64,000 bases of DNA from Ignavibacteria bacterium. GTDB taxonomy: Bacteria; Bacteroidota; Ignavibacteria; Ignavibacteriales; Ignavibacteriaceae. Shown piece after piece: positions 56,606 to 63,948 of this stretch; the first letter of the stretch is position 1; the number at the start of each line of letters is the position of its first letter. A program made the translations under genes and the position numbers. The notes beneath the pieces were generated by a model. It searched no databases. It was not told the origin of the DNA and was given only the letters and a program-made list of their open reading frames with translations. The DNA lies in assembly GCA_017302895.1 (NCBI GenBank), contig JAFLBV010000001.1, positions 1,831,575 to 1,895,574 of the forward strand, read 5' to 3'.

Positions 56606-58330
56606 ATGCTCACCTCACTCTACATCAAAGATTACGCACTTATAAAAGAAGTCACGATTGAATTCGGTCCCGGTCTCAATATCATCACGGGCGAGACAGG
56701 TGCAGGGAAATCGATTATGCTCGACGCCCTTGGTCTTATTCTCGGTGGCAGGGCGTATGTAGAGTCTGTGAGGACAGGTTCTCAAAAGGCTTTTGTCGAG
56801 GGCGTTTTCAGACCTGAAAGAAATTCTGCTGTCCGCATTGAACAAATCCTGAGTGAATTTGAAATTGAGCCCTCCCCGGAAATAATAATCAGAAGGGAAG
56901 TGTCGCTGAAAGGGAACAGTCGCGCTTTTGTCAATGACTCACCCGTAAGCATAAACACTCTAAAAGAGATTGGCGATCGCCTTGTAGATCTGCACGGTCA
57001 GCACGAACATCAGGCAATACTTCACGCCGACAATCATATCGGATACCTCGACAGTTTTGCAAAAACTACTTCTCTTCGGGAGAAATTCTCAGGCGAAGCT
57101 CTCAAACTTCAAAAACTTCTTTCCGAACAAAGAGAAATAGAAACAAAAAGAGACGAACTTAAAGAAAAAAGGGAGTTTTATGCTTTTCGTCTTCGGGAAA
57201 TAGATTCTGTATCACCTCAACCGGGTGAAGATGTCGATCTCGAAAAAGAACTTAACATTCTGGAAAATGCCGAGAAGATTTTAACCCTCACATCCTCTGC
57301 TTTCGCAAAATTGTATGAAGGTGAACCGTCTTCCTATGATCTGGTTTTTTCCGCCAGGAAGGAAGTGGAGTCATTGGGAAAAATTGATGCAACTTTCGCG
57401 GAACTTGTTCCCGATCTCGAACAGGCACTTGCTGCCATTCAGGGGAGCGCTGAAATGATTCGGGATTATATGAAAAATATTGATCTTGATCCCTCCAGGC
57501 TTGAGGCATGTCGTGAGAGACTCGTTGCCATAAACCGGCTAAAGAAAAAGTTTGGCGGCAGTCTGGAAGAAGTCATCGAGACCCGTGAAAAACTTCTCCA
57601 GGAGATTGATCTTGCTGATAACTTTTCAGATCATCTTGCGGGGGTAAGCAGATTGATTAATGAACAGAGAGAGGTCTGTGGAAAAATTGCAAAAGAACTT
57701 TCTGAGAAAAGAGCTTTGGCGACAGGGGCACTTTCAGACGGAATAATTGCGAAACTTTCCGAACTTGGTATCAAGAGCGGCAAATTCGTCGTCAATATTT
57801 CGCATGAAGAGCCGGGTTCAAAAGATGGAAATTTTGTTGTCATCGACGGAAGGTCTGTAAAATTTGATGAAAACGGAATTGACAATGTCGAATTTTATAT
57901 TTCCACGAATGCAGGGGAACAGCCTAAACCACTGGTAAAAGTTGCTTCCGGGGGTGAGATTTCCAGAGTCATGCTCTCACTTAAATCTGTTCTTGCCGGA
58001 ATGGATCAGATTCCGGTACTGGTTTTCGATGAAATTGATACGGGAATCAGCGGACGCATTGCCCAAAAAGTTGGTATCGCGCTTAAATCGCTCTCGCAGT
58101 TTCATCAAATTATCGCCATTACACACCTCCCGCAAATTGCAGCTTATTCTGACATTCATTTTTCTGTTCAGAAATTCGAACAGAATGGCTCCACTTCCAC
58201 GCAGATTAATAAACTTACACCTGATGACAAAATTAATGAGATCGCGAAACTGATCAGCGGGTCTGAGGTGACAAGTGCATCCCTGAAAAGTGCAAAAGAG
58301 CTTATCGAAGGCGAAGGACTATTTGGATAG
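56606..58330 (+). CDS. recN: DNA repair protein RecN
   Basis: A 574-residue SMC-like ATPase for double-strand break repair. It shows the start 'MLTSLYIKDYALIKEVTIEF', Walker A (GETGAGKS), a coiled-coil centre, the ABC signature 'VASGGEISRVMLSLK' and Walker B 'VLVFDEIDTGISG'. RecN bundles DNA ends and works with RecA. Its last codons hold the ribosome site of the next gene (hemW). It is of normal length for the family. Confidence 0.96.
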   Translation: MLTSLYIKDYALIKEVTIEFGPGLNIITGETGAGKSIMLDALGLILGGRAYVESVRTGSQKAFVEGVFRPERNSAVRIEQILSEFEIEPSPEIIIRREVSLKGNSRAFVNDSPVSINTLKEIGDRLVDLHGQHEHQAILHADNHIGYLDSFAKTTSLREKFSGEALKLQKLLSEQREIETKRDELKEKREFYAFRLREIDSVSPQPGEDVDLEKELNILENAEKILTLTSSAFAKLYEGEPSSYDLVFSARKEVESLGKIDATFAELVPDLEQALAAIQGSAEMIRDYMKNIDLDPSRLEACRERLVAINRLKKKFGGSLEEVIETREKLLQEIDLADNFSDHLAGVSRLINEQREVCGKIAKELSEKRALATGALSDGIIAKLSELGIKSGKFVVNISHEEPGSKDGNFVVIDGRSVKFDENGIDNVEFYISTNAGEQPKPLVKVASGGEISRVMLSLKSVLAGMDQIPVLVFDEIDTGISGRIAQKVGIALKSLSQFHQIIAITHLPQIAAYSDIHFSVQKFEQNGSTSTQINKLTPDDKINEIAKLISGSEVTSASLKSAKELIEGEGLFG

Positions 58331-59456
58331 TCAGCTTAAAAACGCCGGGCTTTATGTCCATATCCCTTTCTGTGATCATAAATGTATTTACTGCGATTTT
58401 TATTCCATCATAAAAGAGGATAACAAATCTCTCTACCTGACTTGTTTAACGAGCGAAATCGATCATTTTTCAGGCATCTTCTCAAAAACACACCAGTTCG
58501 AAACCATATATTTTGGTGGTGGAACCCCCTCACTTGTAGAACCCGAATACCTTGGTTCGATAATCGATCATCTCAAAAAGAACTTTATTATTTCCTCTGA
58601 CGCCGAAATTACAATGGAAACCAATCCGGGTACTGTTTCACTTGAAAAACTGAGACGGTTTCGGTGTGTTGGAATAAACAGAATCAGCATCGGGATACAG
58701 TCGTTTGATGAGGACGACCTGAAATTTCTTACAAGAATACACTCTGCAGAGTCAGCAATTCAGACAGTCAAAGATGCCGAAACCGCCGGGTTTTCAGATA
58801 TTTCACTCGACCTTATTTTCAATCTGCCCGGTCAGAGCAAAGAAAAGTGGATAAGGAATCTTGAGATTGCTGTCTCACTTCCAATCACACATATCTCTGC
58901 TTACAGCCTGATTCTCGAACGGGGCACCATCCTGAACAAAATGGTGCTGAAAGGTGAAGTAGAAATGCAGGATGAGGAGATTGATTCGGAATTGTACGAA
59001 ACCACCATGGATTTTCTTGCCGAAAAGGGGTTTGAACATTACGAAGTATCAAACTACTGTAAACCCGGGTTTGAGTGCAGGCACAATCAGATTTACTGGG
59101 ACTGTAAAAATTACCTCTCTTTTGGCACTTCCGCACATTCATATATGGATGGAAAAAGATGGTGGAACTATTCCGCTTTGAGTATTTATAATGCCGCGGT
59201 TCAAAAAAGAAATGAAGCAGTTGCAGGTAGTGAGTTGCTTTCTGAAAACGACCTTTATGAAGAATCCATAATGCTCGGGTTAAGGAGCAGGGGATTGTCG
59301 TTGGATTCTCCGGAGATGCAGGATTGGTATGGAGACAGGCGGCTTATTATTGATGGACTGATTTCAGCCGGAAAGATATTCTTGGAGGGAAATAAACTGA
59401 AATTAACCCGCGATGGGTTTCTTGTATGCGATGAGATAGTTGAAAGACTGCTGTGA
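58323..59456 (+). CDS. hemW: radical SAM heme chaperone HemW
   Basis: A 377-residue protein (HemN-like, but a heme chaperone). The radical-SAM cysteines sit in 'YVHIPFCDHKCIYCDFYS' (CxxxCxxC), followed by 'YFGGGTPSLV', 'METNPGTVS', 'RISIGIQSFDEDDLKFLTRIH' and 'HNQIYWDCKNYLSFG'. I chose the TTG at 58323, which has AAGGA four bases upstream inside the end of recN; a GTG at 58290 would also be open. The start lies eight bases before the end of recN, so it is translationally coupled. HemN proper would have other C-terminal residues. Confidence 0.92.
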   Translation: MDSQLKNAGLYVHIPFCDHKCIYCDFYSIIKEDNKSLYLTCLTSEIDHFSGIFSKTHQFETIYFGGGTPSLVEPEYLGSIIDHLKKNFIISSDAEITMETNPGTVSLEKLRRFRCVGINRISIGIQSFDEDDLKFLTRIHSAESAIQTVKDAETAGFSDISLDLIFNLPGQSKEKWIRNLEIAVSLPITHISAYSLILERGTILNKMVLKGEVEMQDEEIDSELYETTMDFLAEKGFEHYEVSNYCKPGFECRHNQIYWDCKNYLSFGTSAHSYMDGKRWWNYSALSIYNAAVQKRNEAVAGSELLSENDLYEESIMLGLRSRGLSLDSPEMQDWYGDRRLIIDGLISAGKIFLEGNKLKLTRDGFLVCDEIVERLL

Positions 59457-59538
59457 TGAGGGTAAAAAGTGGTAATTTTGAATCATTGAATATATTTTTT
59501 GCATCATACTGTTATTGAAATAAAAATTTGGAGAATTA

Positions 59539-60495
59539 ATGTCAGAGAATAAAAATAATCACAGAAAAGTGATAATAATCGGGTCAGGTCCCGCAGGATT
59601 TACTGCTGCAGTTTATACAGGCAGAGCCAATTTGAATCCTTTGATCTTTGAAGGGATGCAACCGGGCGGGCAGCTTACCATTACCACTGAAGTCGAAAAT
59701 TATCCCGGATTTGAACACGGTATTCAGGGTCCTGAACTGATGGATATTATGAGAAAGCAGGCACACAGATTTGGTGCTGAGTCGATCTATCAGGAAGTCA
59801 CAGAGGTCGATTTTTCAAAGAGACCTTTTACAATAAAAAGTTATGATGATACATACACTGCCGATGCTGTAATAATTTCGACAGGTGCTTCAGCTAAGCT
59901 TCTTAATCTTCCCTCCGAAAGCAAATTTATGGGCTATGGTGTTTCAGCCTGTGCTACCTGTGACGGATTTTTCTACAGGAATCAGCGTGTAATGGTTGTG
60001 GGTGGAGGCGATACCGCTCTTGAAGAGGCTACATATCTTACCAGATTCGCTTCTGAAGTTGTGATTGTACACAGAAGAGATGAATTCAGAGGTTCGAAAA
60101 TCATGGTCGACCGGGCAAAGAAAAATCCAAAAATCAAATTTGCACTCAATTCCGTTGTTGATGAGGTCGTCGGTACCGAAGAAGGAAACAAGAAAACTGT
60201 TACCGGCGTCGTACTGAAAAATGTAAAAACCGGAGAGAAGGTACTGCATGAGTGTGAGGGTGTCTTCATTGCGATCGGTCATCAGCCGAACACCGGTCTC
60301 TTTAAGGGAGTTCTCGATACAGATGAAAGCGGATACCTTGTTGTGAAACCGGGTTCCACTTACACGAATATCGAGGGTGTCTTTGCTGCAGGAGATGTTT
60401 CCGACAAAACCTACCGTCAGGCCGTTACTGCTGCCGGATCCGGTTGCATGGCTGCAATTGATGTGGAGAGATGGCTGGAAGCCCAGGAGTTATGA
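59539..60495 (+). CDS. trxB: thioredoxin-disulfide reductase
   Basis: A 318-residue flavoenzyme. The FAD-binding motif is GSGPAGFTAAVYTGRA, the redox-active CxxC is CATC followed by DG (residues about 136-139), the NADPH site is 'VVGGGDTALEEATYL', and the C-terminal FAD motif is 'GVFAAGDVSDKTYRQAVTAAGSGCMAA'. It keeps thioredoxin reduced, which in turn would serve MsrA. GGAG precedes the ATG. No thioredoxin gene is adjacent. Confidence 0.95.
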   Translation: MSENKNNHRKVIIIGSGPAGFTAAVYTGRANLNPLIFEGMQPGGQLTITTEVENYPGFEHGIQGPELMDIMRKQAHRFGAESIYQEVTEVDFSKRPFTIKSYDDTYTADAVIISTGASAKLLNLPSESKFMGYGVSACATCDGFFYRNQRVMVVGGGDTALEEATYLTRFASEVVIVHRRDEFRGSKIMVDRAKKNPKIKFALNSVVDEVVGTEEGNKKTVTGVVLKNVKTGEKVLHECEGVFIAIGHQPNTGLFKGVLDTDESGYLVVKPGSTYTNIEGVFAAGDVSDKTYRQAVTAAGSGCMAAIDVERWLEAQEL

Positions 60496-60520
60496 GTTAT
60501 TAGTTTTGAATTATGATTTA
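60489..60520. repeat. GAGTTATTAG-type short direct repeats
   Basis: GAGTTATGAGTTATTAG and TTTTGAATTATGATTTA form imperfect 7-10 base direct repeats that begin inside the trxB stop region. Similar text follows the anti-sigma gene at 62535-62568. Confidence 0.55.
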
Positions 60521-60534
60521 TTCATATTTGACTG

Positions 60535-60572
60535 ACGCAAAGAGGACCTGACTGGTTCTCTTTGCGTTTTTT
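60535..60572 (+). terminator. terminator of trxB
   Basis: ACGCAAAGAGGACC and GGTTCTCTTTGCGT form a 14-pair stem (one wobble) with loop TGACT, followed by T6. The mirror tract of A on the other side makes it usable on both strands. Confidence 0.92.
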
Positions 60573-60586
60573 GTTTTAAGGTTGGT

Positions 60587-60946
60587 TTATTTCTTTGTTT
60601 GCAGTTCTTTGTTGATTAGATGACTGCGGTAGTAGTGGGCCGTTATAAGCCCAATTCCTGTGAACAGACAGATAGAGACGGCTACGAGTGGATTCTCATT
60701 TGTCAACTTATCGAGCCAGAAACCTGCTCCAAGTCCCACACTGAAGAATATCATTATTGTGCCTGAGACAGCGAGCCAGTATGATTTTCTTACCTCCCTG
60801 TCAATTCCCATCAGATTGTAGAGATCATCCGCCGGTATATCTTTCTCAAGAAGTTTTTTCTTTTCGAGGAACCTGAAACTTACAGACGCTATGATGGTTG
60901 CACCGATTACCATAAAAAGAACTATGGGTATCAAAACATCTTCCAT
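60587..60946 (-). CDS. small membrane protein, DUF6249-like (paralogue 1)
   Basis: A 119-residue protein with an N-terminal helix ('LIPIVLFMVIGATIIASVSFRF'), a short charged segment with 'LYNLMG', and two helices ('YWLAVSGTIMIFFSVGLGAGFWL', 'LVAVSICLFTGIGLITAHYY'). Length and layout match the adjacent protein encoded at 60948-61295, so they are paralogues; both resemble DUF6249-type proteins. AAGGAGG overlaps the end of the upstream gene, and only one base separates the two genes. The function is unknown; the ECF promoter at 61331-61360 suggests an envelope-stress role. Confidence 0.78.
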   Translation of the reverse strand: MEDVLIPIVLFMVIGATIIASVSFRFLEKKKLLEKDIPADDLYNLMGIDREVRKSYWLAVSGTIMIFFSVGLGAGFWLDKLTNENPLVAVSICLFTGIGLITAHYYRSHLINKELQTKK

Positions 60947-60947
60947 T

Positions 60948-61295
60948 TTAGCCCTCCTTCTGCTTATTGAGTTTTTCTCTTACATAAAAGGACAGTATTA
61001 ACCCTGCACCCACAAAAATGAACATAATAAAGGGGATATAATCATTTTCGCCCGTCAGGTTTTTGACTATCGTCCCGGTCAACATACCAAGTCCGAAAGT
61101 TGCCGTGATTATTCCAAGGACGACCAGTACTCCCTTTTTCTTATCTCCGGGGTTTAGGAGAAGCTTAAGTTCTTCGGCAGTATAATCCTTTGAAAGGATC
61201 ATTTCTCTTTCCCTCGATCTGAAGTAGAGGGTGGTTATCACAACTGCACCGGTAACTATGAAAAAGATTATCGGTATCATGAATTCAAATGGCAT
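60948..61295 (-). CDS. small membrane protein, DUF6249-like (paralogue 2)
   Basis: A 115-residue paralogue of the downstream protein: 'FMIPIIFFIVTGAVVITTLYFRSRE', 'YTAEELKLLLNPGDKKKG', then two helices ('VLVVLGIITATFGLGMLTG', 'FIMFIFVGAGLILSFYV'). I chose the ATG at 61295: GGAG lies six bases upstream and the N-terminus then lines up with the paralogue; the ATG at 61307 has no ribosome site. It is the first gene of a two-gene unit divergent from the ECF sigma gene. Confidence 0.78.
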   Translation of the reverse strand: MPFEFMIPIIFFIVTGAVVITTLYFRSREREMILSKDYTAEELKLLLNPGDKKKGVLVVLGIITATFGLGMLTGTIVKNLTGENDYIPFIMFIFVGAGLILSFYVREKLNKQKEG

Positions 61296-61330
61296 TTTAT
61301 TCTCCATAATTGTTATTTGTTTCTACTACT

Positions 61331-61360
61331 TCAGACAAGCGGCTTTAATAAAAGGTTACA
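61331..61360 (-). promoter_or_regulatory. predicted ECF-sigma promoter for the DUF6249-like pair
   Basis: On the minus strand TGTAACC (61360-61354) is followed after exactly 17 bases by GTCTGA (61336-61331). The divergent sigma operon has the same elements and spacing. About 35 bases separate it from the start codon at 61295. Confidence 0.65.
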
Positions 61361-61421
61361 CTATGGTAAAATATTTTTTTCATTTTGTATTATTGCATTT
61401 GGAATTTTTATTTAATGACGG

Positions 61422-61451
61422 TGTAACCATTTAAAGGACTCTCAGGTCTAA
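61422..61451 (+). promoter_or_regulatory. predicted autoregulated ECF-sigma promoter
   Basis: TGTAACC (61422-61428), a 17-base spacer, and GTCTAA (61446-61451). It matches the partner promoter at 61331-61360, and the ECF -35/-10 pattern of (T)GTAACC and CGTCTA-like boxes. The sigma ATG lies only nine bases further on, so the message would be almost leaderless. Confidence 0.65.
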
Positions 61452-61459
61452 ACGGTAGT

Positions 61460-62026
61460 ATGAAGAAACTTGATGATCACGAGATAATTGAATCGGTTAA
61501 AAGAGGCAACACTTCCGATTATTCTCTTATAATTGACCGTTACAAGCAAAAGGCTTTCTCAATGATTCTCCGAATGTTGAAAAACAGAATGGATGCAGAG
61601 GAAGTGCTGCAGGACTGTTTTGTCAAGGCATACAATAATCTGAAATCATTTAAAGGAGACGCTCAATTTTCGACCTGGTTCTACAGAATTGTATATAATA
61701 CAACTCTTTCGAAGCTGGGAATGAAAAAGAGACAGATTGAGCAGTCGATGTTCTCGATCGGGGATGAACTCGACATTGAGGATCTGGATGCTGATACTTC
61801 CGGTAGAAAAAACGCAATTAAAGAGCTGGTGAACACACTCGTGGCTAAACTTCCTCCAAACTACTCGATGGTAGTTAATCTTTTTTACCTGGAAGAGATG
61901 AGTTGCGAAGAAATTGCTGAAGTGATGGGAACAAATACTCCAAATGTGAAAGTATTGCTTCACCGTTCCCGCACGGCACTTAAAAAATTGATAAAAGAAA
62001 ATAATCTCGAGGATGAACTGAGATGA
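61460..62026 (+). CDS. ECF RNA polymerase sigma factor
   Basis: A 188-residue sigma factor of the SigW/RpoE type. Region 2 reads 'IIDRYKQKAFSMILRMLKNRMDAEEVLQDCFVKAYNNLKSFKGDAQFSTWFYRIVYNT', region 4 'LPPNYSMVVNLFYLEEMSCEEIAEVMGTNTPNVKVLLHRSRTALKKL'. It overlaps the anti-sigma gene by four bases (ATGA). A putative self-promoter precedes it, and the same promoter form faces the two membrane-protein genes on the left. Signal and full regulon are unknown. Confidence 0.93.
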   Translation: MKKLDDHEIIESVKRGNTSDYSLIIDRYKQKAFSMILRMLKNRMDAEEVLQDCFVKAYNNLKSFKGDAQFSTWFYRIVYNTTLSKLGMKKRQIEQSMFSIGDELDIEDLDADTSGRKNAIKELVNTLVAKLPPNYSMVVNLFYLEEMSCEEIAEVMGTNTPNVKVLLHRSRTALKKLIKENNLEDELR

Positions 62027-62535
62027 AACACTATAACGACGATTTTTTTAATCATTTTGTTGACGGCCAAGTTGATCTTGCTTCCCGTCAGGAATTCCTT
62101 TCACATATCGAAACTTGTGAAGCATGCGCAAAAGAATACAATCTTTTACTTAAAGCTCACAATGGTTTCTCTCTAATTGAATTGGAAGAGGCACCTCTTT
62201 CGATTAATTCGTTTGTCATGCGAAGAATTGCCAAAGTGGTTCGACCCTCTGAAGGGAGTAAAAAGTTCTTTATCGGTATGCTTATAACTCTAACATCTTT
62301 GCTGCTGATTCTCTTCGGCTACGCGCTGAACTCCGGTTCGGGTACTTCTGCCGCAGACCAAAAACCATTGATCGACTTTTCAAAAATTGATTTTTCATTC
62401 ATGAAAGATTTGTCAAAACCCCTCGGCTCATTCACATCAATCTTCACTCCTGATTTTGGAGGAATGCTCATGATTCTCGCAATTTCAGTGGCTTCCTACT
62501 TCATCATCGAGAAACTCAAAGAAGGAAAACATTAG
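62023..62535 (+). CDS. zinc-finger membrane anti-sigma factor
   Basis: A 170-residue protein. The N-terminal zinc-binding anti-sigma motif is HIETCEAC (HxxxCxxC) after 'FFNHFVDGQVDLASRQEFLS', followed by one transmembrane helix ('FFIGMLITLTSLLLILFGYAL', about residues 84-104), a periplasmic Ser/Lys-rich segment and a second hydrophobic stretch near the end ('MLMILAISVASYFII'). It should bind and hold the sigma factor encoded directly upstream. Its two-helix layout places both ends in the cytoplasm. Confidence 0.9.
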   Translation: MKHYNDDFFNHFVDGQVDLASRQEFLSHIETCEACAKEYNLLLKAHNGFSLIELEEAPLSINSFVMRRIAKVVRPSEGSKKFFIGMLITLTSLLLILFGYALNSGSGTSAADQKPLIDFSKIDFSFMKDLSKPLGSFTSIFTPDFGGMLMILAISVASYFIIEKLKEGKH

Positions 62536-62676
62536 TTAGTTATTAGTTTTGAGTTATGAGTTATTAGTTGTTGGTTTTCGTTTTTTGAACACGATACCCA
62601 AGATAGGAAAGAATGGGAAGAATATTGCCCTTCGGGCAAGATGTTTTTGAACACGATACTTAAGATAGAAAAGAAT
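62535..62676. repeat. left edge of the tnpA region: short and 34-bp direct repeats
   Basis: GAGTTATGAGTTATTAG-type repeats at 62535-62568 are followed by two copies of TTTTTGAACACGATAC with AAGATAG and AAAGAAT (62582-62614 and 62644-62676), separated by a hairpin unit GCCCTTCGGGC (62627). This may be a boundary where the arrays began. Confidence 0.6.
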
Positions 62677-63046
62677 ATAGCCCTTCAGGGCGGCATATGG
62701 GTAGAAACTCAGCACCCAACATCAAGAGAGCCCTTTAGGGCGATATATGTGTAGCACCCCGACAACCAACTTCAAAAGAGCCCTTTAGGGCGACATTTGT
62801 GTAGCACCCCGACAACCAACTTCAAAAGAGCCCTTTAGGGCGACATGTGGGTAGATTACAGACAACGCACCCCTAAAAAGCCCTTTAGGGCGACATATGT
62901 GTAGCACCCCGACAACCAACTTCAAAATATGGCGATATCTGTGTAGCACCCCGACAACCAACTTCAAAAGAGCCCTTTAGGGCGACATGTGGGTAGATTA
63001 CAGACACCGCACCCCTAAAAAGCCCTTTAGGGCGACATGTGGCTAA
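62626..63046 (+). repeat. array C: eight to nine copies of a 50-bp hairpin repeat upstream of tnpA
   Basis: Full units start (AGCCC) at 62679, 62729, 62779, 62829, 62879, 62971 and 63021, all 50 bp apart apart from a unit near 62921 that has lost its hairpin by an 8-base deletion; a degenerate unit lies at 62626. The core is AGCCCTTTAGGGCGACATATG plus GTGTAG or GGGTAG. Two spacer types alternate (CACCCCGACAACCAACTTC and ATTACAGACAxCGCACCCC), so higher-order duplication has occurred. Confidence 0.93.
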
Positions 63047-63105
63047 AATCAGAGTATCAGAAGAAAATATTTTGATATCTTGGAAACAATAATTTCGGGA
63101 ATTTT

Positions 63106-63552
63106 ATGCAGAACAAAACATTCACACAAGTATATATTCATATCGTATTCAGCGTTAAAGAACGGGAAAAAGTTCTTAAATCCACCTTTCGACAGGAAGT
63201 CCTAAAATACATCTCCGGTATTGTCACGAACAAGGGACATAAAATGTTGGAAATCAACGGAGTTGAAGATCACCTCCATATCTTGCTTGGTTTAAACCCT
63301 ACACAAAGTGTATCAGAACTCGTTAGAGACATAAAGGCAAATTCTGCAAAATTTATTAATGAAAAGAAATTCTTGTACGGGCATTTTTCCTGGCAGGAAG
63401 GGTATGCAGCATTCTCAATTGGTCAATCGGAATTGGACAGAATTCACAATTATATTCGGAATCAGGAAGTGCATCATTTGGAAGAGAGTACAATGTCAGA
63501 GAGAAAAAGATTTTACAAAGCCTACGGTTATGATGGGGAAGAGTTGCTATAG
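63106..63552 (+). mobile_element. IS200/IS605-like (RAYT-like) single-strand transposase TnpA gene
   Basis: A 148-residue Y1 HUH transposase, full length for IS200-type TnpA. The HUH motif is HLH (His56, His58 in VEDHLHILLG), and the catalytic tyrosine is Tyr116 in NYIRNQEVHH, with Gln120 four residues on. The rest fits the family: 'FTQVYIHIVFSVKER', 'LVRDIKANSAKFIN', 'WQEGYAAFSIGQSEL'. Such enzymes cut single-stranded DNA at hairpins. No TnpB, IscB or accessory gene accompanies it. Hairpin repeat arrays lie on both sides in opposite orientation: the upstream one ends 59 bp before the ATG, and the downstream one starts two bases after the stop. Confidence 0.93.
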
Positions 63553-63554
63553 TA

Positions 63555-63948
63555 CTACCCATATGTCGCCCTAAAGGGCTTTTTTTAAGTTTGGGTATCG
63601 GGATTCTACCCATATGTCGCCCTAAAGGGCTCTGTTGAAGTTGGGTGCCGGGATTCTACCCATATGTCGCCCTAAAGGGCTCTGTTGAAGTTGGGTGCCG
63701 GGATTCTACCCATATGTCGCCCTAAAGGGCTTTTTTGGAGTTTGGGTGCCGGGATTCTATCCATATGTCGCCCTAATGGGTTTTTTTTAGATATGAGGTG
63801 TTATTTTTGTCAATTCATCGGAGTATTAGCGATCAGCTCATAGTTCATAGATCAGAGCTCATAGCTGCCATACCCATATGTCGCCCTAAAGGGCTTTTTT
63901 TAAGTTTGGGTATCGGGATTCTACCCATATGTCGCCCTAAAGGGCTTT
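63555..63948 (-). repeat. array D: seven copies of the 50-bp hairpin repeat downstream of tnpA, inverted
   Basis: Units start with CTACCC(ATATG) at 63555, 63606, 63656, 63706, 63757 (degenerate), about 63870 and 63921. Each contains CATATGTCGCCCTAAAGGGCT; several then have a T6-8 tract. On the minus strand the core AGCCCTTTAGGGCGACATATG equals that of array C. Spacers read TTGAAGTTGGGTGCCGGGATT or similar, the complement of the array C spacer. The array probably runs past the window end. Confidence 0.93.
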
